Origin: Clostridiales bacterium
Lineage (GTDB): Bacteria; Bacillota; Clostridia; Christensenellales; UBA1242
Direction of reading: 5' to 3'
Length of the DNA: 64,000 nucleotides
NCBI GenBank assembly: GCA_918262735.1
Contig: CAKJYJ010000003.1
Coordinates: forward strand, 1-64,000
Numbering within the stretch: the stretch's first letter is position 1; every line of letters begins with the position of its first letter. The notes under the pieces are model-generated. The model was not told where the DNA came from. It ran no database searches and saw nothing but the letters and a program-made list of their open reading frames with translations. Of the stretch, positions 1-8,872 are shown in pieces. The position numbers were made by a program, and so were the translations under genes.

Positions 1-1
1 T

Positions 2-3000
2 GAAGCAAAAGATTCAACCTGTGATGAGAAAGGAAACATAGGTTATTACACGTTTGACGGAAAAGAAGGGTACTTTAATAAAGACAAAGTTCCGGTTAAT
101 GAGTCAGACGTGTTTTTTGATGCATTAGGGCACGACTGGGGTGAGGTTACATACACTTGGTCGCAAGATAATGCCCAGTGCACAGCAACAGTGGTTTGCG
201 CTAATAATAGCAATCACGTGCAAACCGAAACTGTAAACACAACATTCGAAGTTACACAATCACAAACTTGTGATAATGCGGGAATTGTGACCTACACGGC
301 AACATTCACCAACGAAGCATTTGAAACGCAGACATTAACAGTACAAACAGGTGAAGCTTTTGGGCACGATTGGGGAGAAGTTACATACACTTGGGCACAA
401 GATAACACCCAATGCACAGCAACAAGGGTTTGCGGAAATAATGGCGAACATGTTGAAACTGAAACAGTTGATGTAATGGCAGAGGTTACACAAGAACAAA
501 CATGTGAAGACGCGGAACTTACAACATACACAGCAACGTTCACAAACCCCGCATTTGCAACACAAATTCAAGAAAATGTACAAACAAAAGAAGCATTGGG
601 ACACGCTTGGGGAGAAGTTACATACACTTGGGCACAAGACAATTCTGAATGCACAGCAACAAGAGTTTGTGGTAATAATAATGAACATATTGAAACGGAA
701 ACTGTAAGTGCAACATCTGTGGTAACACAACAAAGAACATGTGAAAATGCAGAACTTACAACGTTCACAGCAAAATTCACAAATCCGGTTTTTGCACAAC
801 AAACACAAGTAAACGTACAAACTCAGGAAGCATTGGGACATGCTTGGGGTGAAGTTTCATATGTTTGGTCACAAGACAATTCTGAATGCACAGCAAGAAG
901 AGTTTGCGGTAATAACAATGAACATATAGAAACAGAAACTGTAACGGCAACAGCCGAAGTTACCCAAACACAAACATGTGAAAATGCAGAAATAACCACA
1001 TATACAGCAACATTCACCAACGAAGCATTTGAAACGCAAGTTAAATCAAATGTAAAAACACAAGATTCAGCTGGTCATAATTGGGGTGAGGTAACATATA
1101 CATGGTCAGAAGATAATACTCATTGTACGGCAAGGAGAGTGTGCATAACTGACAGTGCTCACGTACAAGAAGAAACAGTTAACACAACAGCAGATGTTAC
1201 ACAAGAACAATCTTGCGTAAATGCAGAATTCACAACATTCACAGCAACATTCACAAACGCTGCATTTACACAACAAACAAAAACAAATGTACAAACAAAA
1301 GCTGCTTTAGGTCATGATTACAATGCAGTTGTAACAGCTCCAACATGCACCGAGGGTGGATATACAACCCACACCTGTTCACGTTGTGGTGATAGTTATG
1401 TTGATGCACAGACCGAAGCACTTGGACATGCTTGGGGAGAAGTTACATACACTTGGTCACAAGATAACACAAAATGTACAGCAACAAGAGTGTGTACACG
1501 TAATGGTGAACATATTGAAACAGAAACAGTTGACACAGCAAGCGAGGTTACACAAGCACAATCTTGCGTAAATGCAGAACTTACATCATACACAGCAACA
1601 TTCACAAACGCTGCATTTGCAACACAAACTAAAACAGAAACAACAAAAGAAGCTCTCGGTCATAACTGGGGCGAAGTAACATACACTTGGTCACAAGACA
1701 ACACAAAGTGTACAGCAACAAGAGTCTGCACGCGTGACGCTTCACATGTGGAAACAGAAACTGTTGACACAGTGGCTAACGTTACACAACAGCAATCATG
1801 CTTAAATCCAGAACTTACAAGATACACTGCAACATTCACAAACACAGCGTTTGCAACACAAATTAGAGAAAATGTTCAAACTCAGGAAGCATTAGGACAC
1901 GCATGGGGTGAAGTAACATACACATGGTCAAATAACCATGCACAATGTACAGCAAGAAGAGTATGTGCAAATGATAACACTCATATTGAAACTGAAACGG
2001 TTAATGCAACCACACAGGTTACACAAGAACAAACATGTGAAGATGCAGAAATTACAAGATATACGGCAACATTCACAAACGCTGCATTTGCAACACAAAC
2101 AACAACAGCTATAACAAAAGAAGCACTTGGACATAACTGGGGCGAAGCAACATACACTTGGTCACAAGACAACACAAAGTGCACAGCAACAAGAGTCTGC
2201 ACGCGTGACGCTTCACATGTGGAAACAGAAACTGTTGACACAGTGGCTAATGTTACACAAGCACAATCTTGCGTAAACCCAGAACTTACAACCTACACGG
2301 CAACATTCACAAACCCAGCATTTGAAACACAAACAAAAACAAACGTTCAAACAAAAGAGGCATTAGGGCATGATTACAATGCAGTTGTAACAGCTCCAAC
2401 ATGCACAGAGGGTGGATACACAACTCACACATGTTCACGTTGTGGTGATAGTTATGTTGACACACAAACAGTTGCACTTGGTCATAACTGGGGCGAAGCA
2501 ACATACACTTGGTCAAATAACCATGCACAATGTACAGCAACAAGAGTGTGCACACGCAATGGTGAACATATTGAAACAGAAACAGTTGACACAGAAAGCG
2601 AGGTTACACAAGAACAAACATGTGAAGATATAGAAATTACAAGATATACGGCAACATTCACAAACCCAGCATTCGAAACACAAACAACAACAGATATAAC
2701 AAAAGAAGCTTTGGGTCACGATTGGTCATATACATATACTTGGTCGCAAGATAATTCTCTATGCACAGCAACAAGAGTTTGCAAAAATAATAGTGAACAC
2801 ACAGACTCAGAGGCTGTTAACACAACATCTGTGGTAACACAACAAAGAACATGTAAAAATGAAGAAATCACAACCTACGCAGCAACATTTGTGAACGCTG
2901 CATTTACAACACAATGGAAATCGATACAAACAGCAGCCCCAATTGGTGGCGAACATAACTATGTTTACGATGCAGACAAAGGCAAATATGTTTGTACAAG

Positions 3001-4837
3001 ATGTGGTTCTGAAGCTGCACCAACCACATCACGCCTAAGAATAGATGGAACTAGGGTTATTGGTACAAAAGAAATAACAGAGGCCGAACTTCCTATAGTT
3101 GTTCCATATGGAATAACAGAGATAGCAAGTCATGCATTTGAGGGTATATCAATTTCATCAATAATTTTCCCAGACACTTTAAGAATTATTGGTGACTATG
3201 CGTTCTATGAATGTGAATATTTGGAATATTTTAATTTACCAAATGGACTACAATCAATTGGTATTCGTGCCTTCTCACGAAATCAAAGAAATAATATGTC
3301 ACAACTTGTTATACCAGACACTGTAACATCAATCGGCAAATATGCATTCTATGAATTAAAACATGGGTATGAATCTGGTAATGAAGTGATTAGTACTCCA
3401 AGTTTATCTGTGGTATTATCAAGCAGTATGACAGTTCTGGAGAGTGGTGTGTTTGGTAAAGCAAAAATTAGTTCATTTGATTTTAATGGTGCAAACATTG
3501 TTAAAATTAAAAACGAATCACTTCATTATAACCATTTAACAAGCATCACATTACCGGCATCATTAAAAATGATTTATGACCATGCTCTCAACGGTAACCA
3601 TTTAAGTAATATTGATATATCTGGAACGCAGGTTGATGATATTGGTTTGGGCGCATTTGATGACCAAACAAACATCACAACTGGTGAACCAATTCAAATA
3701 TACACAGAATGGCAAGATGGATATTACTTTGGAAAAGGTGAAAATCCTTACTATTTCTTAGTAACTTGGGATTACAACGTAAATAATGTTGGCGCAACAA
3801 GTGGAGCAACTATTCATTCAGACACAAAATTTATTGCTAGTGAATTATTGAATTTAACATTAACCAACTATTCTGGTTCGGGTTGGGATAATAGATACAA
3901 TGTAAGCGGGCAATACGAAATTAAACAAACCGTAGGTGATGTAATATTTGTATCTTACCCATATAGGCCAAAGAATAGTGATGGTAAGTTCTGCTTAAAG
4001 AGAGTTGATGTTGTTGAGGGAAAAACAAAATCGCAAATAACATCAATTGCATTCCCTGGGTATTTAAGTGATTACGAATACGGCGTTTTAACAGGCTTTG
4101 ATGGTTTAACAGAGTTAAGCGTTACAATTGGCTTTGCTCGTTTGGGTAACTTCTTTACAGACCATTCTGTTAATTTTGACACAGATGTTCATGATAATAT
4201 TGTTCCATCAACACTTCAAACTGTTAATATAATTGGTAAAATCACAGAGGTTGAATCTAGGGCTTTCCAAGGATTAACACATGTTGAAACAGTAAATATT
4301 GGACCAAATGTTACAGCCATTGCTTCAAAAGCATTCTTAGAATGTACTGGCCTTAAAACAGTTCTTGTAAATAATACTTCAGCACTAACAATTGGCAATT
4401 CAGCATTTGAAGAATGTACAAGCCTAATAGAGTTTACATATAACACCAATTATTCGGTTAACTTTGGCGAGGATTGCTTCTGGAACACAGCACTTGAAAG
4501 CTTTGTTATTTCTGCTGGTTCAACCGTTGGAACAACAATGCTTGGCAGTTGTGCAAATTTAATGTTTGTTTATGTGGCATCTGACACAACAATCACATTG
4601 AATGGCAGTGGCAATAGTCCATTCACAAAATGTAGGCAAAATCCTGCCGATTCAACATCAAACATTAGATTAACAATATACACAAATGGAAGCGTGGATG
4701 GCAGTAACTGGTGCACAGACTGGAATGACACTTCTCATAGTACAGATCCAAAAGAAAATGATCAGAGAGTTAGAAAGCCAGCAACAGTTGTTTACAACAC
4801 AACGCTTGAAGCATTCTATGGAATTATAGAAAATTAA
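2..4837 (+). CDS. Giant surface protein, 5'-truncated: tandem GHxWGEV repeats plus BspA-like leucine-rich repeats
   Basis: The reading frame is open from base 2, so the gene starts before the window. The first in-frame start-like codon, a GTG at 110, lies inside the protein and has no ribosome site. About 1611 residues are visible. Visible residues 42 to about 980 are eleven units of roughly 79 residues (GHxWGEVTYTW...CTATRVC...VTQxQTC...YTATFTN), interrupted twice by a 38-residue module beginning GHDYNAVVTAPTC. A Cys-containing linker (YVCTRCGSE) leads into BspA/LRR_5-type repeats (IxxIxxxAFxxCxxLxxxxxP) to the C-terminus. There is no LPXTG motif or C-terminal membrane anchor. Proteins of this build in gut Firmicutes are generally exported adhesins, which I infer here. 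It lies just upstream of the c-di-GMP-controlled surface locus and ends at its own terminator. Confidence 0.8.
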   Translation, partial: EAKDSTCDEKGNIGYYTFDGKEGYFNKDKVPVNESDVFFDALGHDWGEVTYTWSQDNAQCTATVVCANNSNHVQTETVNTTFEVTQSQTCDNAGIVTYTATFTNEAFETQTLTVQTGEAFGHDWGEVTYTWAQDNTQCTATRVCGNNGEHVETETVDVMAEVTQEQTCEDAELTTYTATFTNPAFATQIQENVQTKEALGHAWGEVTYTWAQDNSECTATRVCGNNNEHIETETVSATSVVTQQRTCENAELTTFTAKFTNPVFAQQTQVNVQTQEALGHAWGEVSYVWSQDNSECTARRVCGNNNEHIETETVTATAEVTQTQTCENAEITTYTATFTNEAFETQVKSNVKTQDSAGHNWGEVTYTWSEDNTHCTARRVCITDSAHVQEETVNTTADVTQEQSCVNAEFTTFTATFTNAAFTQQTKTNVQTKAALGHDYNAVVTAPTCTEGGYTTHTCSRCGDSYVDAQTEALGHAWGEVTYTWSQDNTKCTATRVCTRNGEHIETETVDTASEVTQAQSCVNAELTSYTATFTNAAFATQTKTETTKEALGHNWGEVTYTWSQDNTKCTATRVCTRDASHVETETVDTVANVTQQQSCLNPELTRYTATFTNTAFATQIRENVQTQEALGHAWGEVTYTWSNNHAQCTARRVCANDNTHIETETVNATTQVTQEQTCEDAEITRYTATFTNAAFATQTTTAITKEALGHNWGEATYTWSQDNTKCTATRVCTRDASHVETETVDTVANVTQAQSCVNPELTTYTATFTNPAFETQTKTNVQTKEALGHDYNAVVTAPTCTEGGYTTHTCSRCGDSYVDTQTVALGHNWGEATYTWSNNHAQCTATRVCTRNGEHIETETVDTESEVTQEQTCEDIEITRYTATFTNPAFETQTTTDITKEALGHDWSYTYTWSQDNSLCTATRVCKNNSEHTDSEAVNTTSVVTQQRTCKNEEITTYAATFVNAAFTTQWKSIQTAAPIGGEHNYVYDADKGKYVCTRCGSEAAPTTSRLRIDGTRVIGTKEITEAELPIVVPYGITEIASHAFEGISISSIIFPDTLRIIGDYAFYECEYLEYFNLPNGLQSIGIRAFSRNQRNNMSQLVIPDTVTSIGKYAFYELKHGYESGNEVISTPSLSVVLSSSMTVLESGVFGKAKISSFDFNGANIVKIKNESLHYNHLTSITLPASLKMIYDHALNGNHLSNIDISGTQVDDIGLGAFDDQTNITTGEPIQIYTEWQDGYYFGKGENPYYFLVTWDYNVNNVGATSGATIHSDTKFIASELLNLTLTNYSGSGWDNRYNVSGQYEIKQTVGDVIFVSYPYRPKNSDGKFCLKRVDVVEGKTKSQITSIAFPGYLSDYEYGVLTGFDGLTELSVTIGFARLGNFFTDHSVNFDTDVHDNIVPSTLQTVNIIGKITEVESRAFQGLTHVETVNIGPNVTAIASKAFLECTGLKTVLVNNTSALTIGNSAFEECTSLIEFTYNTNYSVNFGEDCFWNTALESFVISAGSTVGTTMLGSCANLMFVYVASDTTITLNGSGNSPFTKCRQNPADSTSNIRLTIYTNGSVDGSNWCTDWNDTSHSTDPKENDQRVRKPATVVYNTTLEAFYGIIEN
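122..2940 (+). repeat. Eleven tandem ~79-codon GHxWGEV repeats with two inserted GHDYNAVV modules
   Basis: Units begin near 128, 361, 599, 836, 1073, 1424, 1661, 1898, 2132, 2479 and 2714. The 38-codon GHDYNAVV modules lie at 1310-1423 and 2366-2479. Each unit has three conserved cysteines. The units starting at 1661 and 2132 are almost identical at the DNA level over about 100 bases, and the two modules are also near-identical, which suggests recent duplication or recombination within the gene. Confidence 0.85.
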
Positions 4838-4851
4838 TTCAAATAATAATT

Positions 4852-4886
4852 AAAGGATGAAAATTAACTTTTCATCCTTTTTTTAT
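4852..4886 (+). terminator. Intrinsic terminator of the giant surface protein gene
   Basis: A perfect 12-bp stem (4852-4863 with 4869-4880) encloses a five-base loop and runs into a T tract, 15 bases after the stop codon. Confidence 0.9.
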
Positions 4887-5102
4887 TTTTTATGGTATAA
4901 AATCACAGGGAGAGTGTGGTGGTTTTATACTAAAAATATGAAAAAATACAAAAATTTTCGTATAAAATAAAATATTTTTTGTATATGCACATAAAACACT
5001 ATTTCATAATATATATATATTATATAACAATATTTTGAATGTTGCTTTCAACAACGAAAAAGAAAAAAAATAAAAAAAAATTAAAAATTTTACATTTTTT
5101 TG
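4887..5102. other. AT-rich spacer with no recognised gene
   Basis: Very AT-rich sequence with poly-A and TA-repeat tracts lies between the terminator and the riboswitch promoter. I see no open frame with a ribosome site. Confidence 0.6.
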
Positions 5103-5131
5103 TTGACAAACGTTTAAGTGTGTTATATAAT
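5103..5131 (+). promoter_or_regulatory. Sigma-A promoter of the first c-di-GMP riboswitch operon
   Basis: TTGACA (5103-5108) and TATAAT (5126-5131) are separated by exactly 17 bases. Transcription should start near 5138, giving a leader of about 190 bases that contains the riboswitch. Confidence 0.9.
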
Positions 5132-5206
5132 AACAGCGATTATTAGAAGGAGGTAGCGAAAGTTACGATTCAATAATTGATATGTTTTGAGAATTCAAGA
5201 TATGTG

Positions 5207-5276
5207 TTAAAGGCAAACTTATCGTGAGGTAAGGACGCAAAACTAGAGGGTCTCAACAGAGATAGCCAGTTACCGC
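5207..5276 (+). promoter_or_regulatory. Cyclic-di-GMP-I (GEMM-I) riboswitch aptamer
   Basis: The conserved GEMM-I blocks occur in order: GGCAAAC, a P2 hairpin (CTTATC/GGTAAG) capped by the GNRA loop GTGA, GGACGCAAAA, a P3 arm (CTA...TAG with TCTC/GAGA), and AGCCAGTTACC. The aptamer follows a consensus promoter and precedes a TasA-like operon, a context known for this class. The last four aptamer bases are also the base of the following terminator stem, so ligand-stabilised folding would weaken termination. That makes an ON switch likely, but it is less clear-cut than for the second copy at 7864. Confidence 0.9.
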
Positions 5277-5311
5277 AATAGGCAGTGTTATGCCGTTGTG
5301 GTATTTTTTTT
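5271..5311 (+). terminator. Riboswitch-controlled intrinsic terminator
   Basis: A hairpin pairs TACCGCAA...GGCA with TGCC...TTGTGGTA and is followed by eight Ts. It lies between the c-di-GMP aptamer and the first gene's ribosome site, where a riboswitch expression platform should be. Confidence 0.85.
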
Positions 5312-5325
5312 AGAGGAGAGGGTAA

Positions 5326-6057
5326 ATGATACAACAAAAATTATTAAAACCTTGGCCATTACGTCTGTTCCTTAAAAAAATTTCTGGTTTTGTTATAACC
5401 ATAACAGGAGTTTTGATTGTTATCTTATCCGGGTTGAGTTATTACGGTAACAGCGTTGGTGATATGGTTGTTTCAATTGACAATATCATTAATCGTTCAC
5501 TTTCATTAAGTGAAACCGGAGGGTTTGCCGCTTCAGATGCAAGCACAATGCTTGCAGCAAGAGGCATAAATGACATTAGGGATTCAACATTCTACTATAT
5601 CCCAGAGGATATACACGAAGGTGAAGGCCTAAAGTCAGACAAAAAAGGAAATATGTATTTTGCATACACTTTCTTTTTGAAAAACGCATCTGACGTTTCT
5701 GTGAGTTACTCGGCAACAATAAGCATTGATAGGCAAACAAAGAATATTGACAAAGCAGTTAGAATAATGATTATTGTTGATGACGAAGATCCTGTGATCT
5801 ACGCTCGCCCAAGAAGCGATGGAACGCCAGAAACTCTTGAAGACAATGAAAGTGCCATAAAAAAAGGTTACTCAACGGTTCCTTTCACGGAAAACGAATT
5901 CAGTGCAATCAACCAAAAGGTTATGGAAATTGATCAAATTCAAAAGTACACAGTTGTTATTTGGATTGAAGGTTGGGACGCCGATTGCACAGATGCCATT
6001 GTTGGTGGCAATCTTGAAATTTCAATGACATTCAAAATTATTGAAGGTGATGAGTAA
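5326..6057 (+). CDS. TasA/camelysin-like exported protein with N-terminal anchor
   Basis: This 243-residue protein has a basic N-terminus and one hydrophobic segment (about 18-40), then an exported domain. The C-terminal stretch (YTVVIWIEGWDADC followed by GGNLEISMTFKI) matches the end of the beta-sandwich seen in TasA/camelysin-type proteins of SipW loci. The N-terminus lacks the typical TYAWF-type SipW signal, so it may stay membrane-anchored and act as an assembly or base subunit (inference). The start is the ATG 7 bases after GAGGAG (5313-5318). It is first in the riboswitch-controlled operon, ahead of two paralogous subunits. Confidence 0.65.
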   Translation: MIQQKLLKPWPLRLFLKKISGFVITITGVLIVILSGLSYYGNSVGDMVVSIDNIINRSLSLSETGGFAASDASTMLAARGINDIRDSTFYYIPEDIHEGEGLKSDKKGNMYFAYTFFLKNASDVSVSYSATISIDRQTKNIDKAVRIMIIVDDEDPVIYARPRSDGTPETLEDNESAIKKGYSTVPFTENEFSAINQKVMEIDQIQKYTVVIWIEGWDADCTDAIVGGNLEISMTFKIIEGDE

Positions 6058-6101
6058 ATTACCATCCCAAAATAATAAAAAAAATATGGAGGATTAAAAA
6101 T

Positions 6102-6851
6102 ATGAAAAAAGCAAAGAAAGGATTACTCTTATCATTATTTACATTAATCGTAGCAGTAGCAATCACTGCAACATCAACCTACGCATGGTTTGTTGTTAAC
6201 AGAAGTGTTACAGCATCAAATATGCAGGTTACATTAAAATCAGACACAACATACTTAGTTATCTCAGCAACTAACCCAGGAGAAGGTGGCGTTGGTGCAC
6301 TTGGAACTAGCACATCTGCAGCAGCAACAACAAATGCATCTCAAGTTTTACCTGTAATGTATGACACAACTGGAGAAGATCCAACAGACCCTAACACAAG
6401 ATGGAAATATGCATCAGGAACTAACTATACAACTGGTACTGCAAGTGGTGGATACACAACAGTACAAACATCTCAAGTTAGTGATTACGCAGTTCACTAT
6501 GTATTCTACGTTGGTTTAACCCCAACATCTGCAACTACTCAACAAAACTTAAAAGTTACAGCTTTAACAGCAACAAATGGATCAGCATTTACAACATTCT
6601 TGCCAGCAGTTAGTGTTGTTTTAAAATGTGGCTCAACTGTTATTGATTTTGAAGATATTACTAGCACTGCAACACAAAGTTCACTTGGTGGAAATGGTTC
6701 AATTTTAAGTTCAACAGTTGCTTTAAACACTGTTTACACAATTGATGCTTGGGTTTATATTAATGGTGATAACTCAGCCGTTACAAGTGCAAACGCAACC
6801 GCAGCAAACCTTGGTTCATTCACAGTTTCAATGACACTTGGAATTGACTAA
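6102..6851 (+). CDS. TasA-like fibre subunit with SipW-type signal peptide (paralogue A)
   Basis: This 249-residue protein begins with a SipW-dependent type signal: a Lys-rich start, a hydrophobic core, and TATSTYAWFVVNR around residues 24-36. The remainder is rich in Thr, Ser, Ala and Asn with no Cys cluster, and ends in a beta-strand-rich segment (LGSFTVSMTLGID). Such proteins are processed by SipW-type signal peptidases and assemble into biofilm or surface fibres in Bacillus. Two such peptidases lie at 15531 and 19543. It sits 44 bases after the preceding gene with TGGAGGAT as ribosome site. The next gene is a clear paralogue with almost the same signal and ribosome site, so the pair arose by tandem duplication. 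Confidence 0.75.
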   Translation: MKKAKKGLLLSLFTLIVAVAITATSTYAWFVVNRSVTASNMQVTLKSDTTYLVISATNPGEGGVGALGTSTSAAATTNASQVLPVMYDTTGEDPTDPNTRWKYASGTNYTTGTASGGYTTVQTSQVSDYAVHYVFYVGLTPTSATTQQNLKVTALTATNGSAFTTFLPAVSVVLKCGSTVIDFEDITSTATQSSLGGNGSILSSTVALNTVYTIDAWVYINGDNSAVTSANATAANLGSFTVSMTLGID

Positions 6852-6895
6852 TATTTTGGTGAAATTATTCCAAATAAAATATGGAGGATTAAATA

Positions 6896-7699
6896 ATGGT
6901 TAAAGCAAATAAAAAAAGATTACTTTTGTCATTATTGGTATTAGTTTTTGCAATTGCAATAGCTGGAACATCAACCTATGCATGGTTTGCTGTGAATAGA
7001 AGCGTTACGGTTTCAAATATGCAAGTAACAATTAAGAATGATACAACATATTTGGTTATTGCCAAATCAGCAACACCAATCACAGATGTTGCCGATCTTG
7101 GAACAAGTGTTACTGTGGCTGCAAACGCTTCAAATGCACAGGTTTTACCTGTTAGATACAATGATTCAGCAAATCCAGAATCTGGCTACACAAAGTGGGA
7201 AATCGCTAGAGGAACCGATTATGATGATGCTGATGCAGACACACATGGCTACACAGCAGTTGCCACTGGGGATGTTGATAACTATGTTGTTCATTACACA
7301 TTCTATGTTGGTTTAACATCAACAACACAACTTCCTGCAACAAACCTAAAAGTTATTGGTTTAACTGCAACCGCAGTTAGCCCAGCTTCTAATGTATTTT
7401 TGCCAGCAGTAAGTGCAATGATTACCTGTTCACATGTTGAAGAGGTTGAGAGTGTGCCAACAACAATAACAACAGCCACAGTTAACTTTGAAAATGTTAA
7501 CTCAAACTCAGTAAACACCCCAGGTAGTGGAGTATTATTAAGTTCAACAGTTGCTAAGAATACTGTTTACACTATTGATGTGTATGTTTACATTAATGGT
7601 GAACATGATAATGTTACAAGTGAAAATGCAACAACTGCTAATCTTGGTGCATTCTTGCTATCTATGGAACTTGATTGCACACCAGGAACAGGAGCATAA
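6896..7699 (+). CDS. TasA-like fibre subunit with SipW-type signal peptide (paralogue B)
   Basis: This 267-residue protein parallels its upstream neighbour from end to end: a Lys-rich start, GTSTYAWFAVNRSV at about 23-36, a shared SNMQVTIKNDTTYLVI block, VVHYTFYVGLT in the middle, and LGAFLLSMELD near the end. Divergence is concentrated in the middle loops. Its role is presumably a second filament subunit or a variant of the first. It is the last gene of the operon and is followed by a terminator. Expression should depend on the c-di-GMP riboswitch at 5207. Confidence 0.75.
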   Translation: MVKANKKRLLLSLLVLVFAIAIAGTSTYAWFAVNRSVTVSNMQVTIKNDTTYLVIAKSATPITDVADLGTSVTVAANASNAQVLPVRYNDSANPESGYTKWEIARGTDYDDADADTHGYTAVATGDVDNYVVHYTFYVGLTSTTQLPATNLKVIGLTATAVSPASNVFLPAVSAMITCSHVEEVESVPTTITTATVNFENVNSNSVNTPGSGVLLSSTVAKNTVYTIDVYVYINGEHDNVTSENATTANLGAFLLSMELDCTPGTGA

Positions 7700-7721
7700 A
7701 ATTTGTCAAAAGTAAACAATT

Positions 7722-7757
7722 AAAAAAAATTTCCAGAGCATTCTGGGAATTTTTTTA
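7722..7757 (+). terminator. Terminator of the TasA-like operon
   Basis: An A-rich arm ending TTTCCAG pairs with CTGGGAA and a T7 tract around a six-base loop, 23 bases after the stop codon. Confidence 0.85.
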
Positions 7758-7809
7758 ACATTTTTTCAAAAATTTTATATATATTATATATAAAAGTTGC
7801 AAAAAACTG

Positions 7810-7838
7810 TTGACATGTAACAAATTAAAGTGTATAAT
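7810..7838 (+). promoter_or_regulatory. Sigma-A promoter of the second c-di-GMP riboswitch operon
   Basis: TTGACA (7810-7815) and TATAAT (7833-7838) have a 17-base spacer. The layout copies the promoter at 5103. Confidence 0.9.
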
Positions 7839-7863
7839 AAAGGCAAATAAGAATAAAAATGTT

Positions 7864-7938
7864 TGGCAAAGCAAGTGAAAACTTGCGACGCAAAGCTAAA
7901 GGGTCTTCAAATTTATATTTAAGACAGCCAGTTGCAAA
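7864..7938 (+). promoter_or_regulatory. Cyclic-di-GMP-I (GEMM-I) riboswitch aptamer, second copy
   Basis: All GEMM-I landmarks are present: GGCAAAGC, a perfect P2 stem (CAAGT/ACTTG) with a GAAA tetraloop, GACGCAAAGC, GGGTCTT opening the P3 arm that closes with AAGAC, and AGCCAGTTGC. P1 can form between GGCAA and TTGC. The following terminator uses AGCCAGTTGC as its 5' arm, so aptamer and terminator are mutually exclusive. c-di-GMP binding should therefore permit transcription of the adhesin operon (ON switch). Confidence 0.93.
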
Positions 7939-7968
7939 ATTATCGTTTTTTGCAACTGGCTGTTTTTA
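7924..7968 (+). terminator. Riboswitch terminator (16-bp stem)
   Basis: ACAGCCAGTTGCAAAA (7924-7939) pairs perfectly with 7948-7963 and is followed by a T5 tract. The 5' arm is the 3' end of the GEMM aptamer. Confidence 0.93.
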
Positions 7969-8015
7969 TTGTTAGTTTGCAAAGTTAAAAAATCTAGTAA
8001 AGGAGGATTTGTTAT

Positions 8016-8864
8016 ATGAATTTAATAAAAATGATTGATGACTTTAACAAGTCTTCCAAGGGTAAAATCTTCAAATCATTTTTTGCACTTTTTGTTAGCA
8101 TTGTTATGCTTGTTACTGTTTGCCTTGCATATTCATGGTTTGTAAAAAATAGAAACATTGCATCAAGCGGAATGGTAATAACCTCAAAGAATGATGAAGT
8201 TCATGCAGATTTTTCATCATACTATATTGAAGATGTCGACACAAAAACCGTTCTTAAAGGTCAACAATATAACAACGCAAACGGAATGCCAACACTAGAT
8301 ATGAACATGTTGCCATATGATGTTACATTCACATCAGTCAATCAATATGCTGCCGTTGTTCTTAGGGTTTTAATATATGATATTCCAGAGGAGTTTATTC
8401 CTGCACAAAATCAAACAAAATATGTTAACTTGGTTATTTCAAGAAACACAAGCCTAAGCCCTGCAAGTAACAATGAGTTAGACGCATACTTTTCAACTAT
8501 TGGTCAAATTGGTTGTTATGCAAATTCAACACTTTCTTTAAACGATAGTAACCAAGATATTTATGACGCGGTTATAACTCAATACCGTGCAGATCAAAAT
8601 ATTATGAAGTTCACAACCAGCAACAATTCAACATACACAAAGGTAAGTCATTTAAATAGAAGCATACCATACACAACTGCAAACTTCAAAACTGATTCAA
8701 ATAACAAATCATGTTTAGTTTTATATATGTGTTTTGATTATAATGCAACACTTGCTCAAGAATATGCCTCACAAGAAATTGATAGTTTGGCAAGCGTTAA
8801 TAGTTTGGAACAAAAGTATGACATGGTGAGTGATATTTCCGGAATAAATGTGGATTTTAATTAG
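8016..8864 (+). CDS. SipW-type exported subunit encoded beside the giant adhesin
   Basis: This 282-residue protein has a hydrophobic segment (about 20-41) ending AYSWFVKNRNIASSG, a SipW-type signal resembling those at 6102 and 6896. The body is beta-rich and Asn/Ser/Thr-rich, without Cys clusters or an anchor. The family is otherwise unrecognised. It is the first gene behind the second c-di-GMP riboswitch, has an AAGGAGG site (8000-8006), and lies 8 bases before the giant adhesin gene. This suggests co-translation and perhaps a role as its partner, cap or surface linker (inference). Confidence 0.6.
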   Translation: MNLIKMIDDFNKSSKGKIFKSFFALFVSIVMLVTVCLAYSWFVKNRNIASSGMVITSKNDEVHADFSSYYIEDVDTKTVLKGQQYNNANGMPTLDMNMLPYDVTFTSVNQYAAVVLRVLIYDIPEEFIPAQNQTKYVNLVISRNTSLSPASNNELDAYFSTIGQIGCYANSTLSLNDSNQDIYDAVITQYRADQNIMKFTTSNNSTYTKVSHLNRSIPYTTANFKTDSNNKSCLVLYMCFDYNATLAQEYASQEIDSLASVNSLEQKYDMVSDISGINVDFN

Positions 8865-8872
8865 GAAGACAT

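Noticed and set aside
292..2719. Several open frames of 60-170 codons antisense or out of frame within the repeat gene
   Set aside because: They recur once per repeat unit, are Cys/Val/Ser-rich mirror readings of the repeats and lack ribosome sites.
122..2940. Regularly spaced repeats considered as a CRISPR-like array
   Set aside because: Units are about 237 bases, coding throughout and continuous, with no short repeat/spacer structure. No cas genes are seen.
5145..5160. GGAGGT in the first riboswitch leader as a ribosome site for a leader peptide
   Set aside because: No start codon follows at a usable distance with a meaningful frame before the aptamer.
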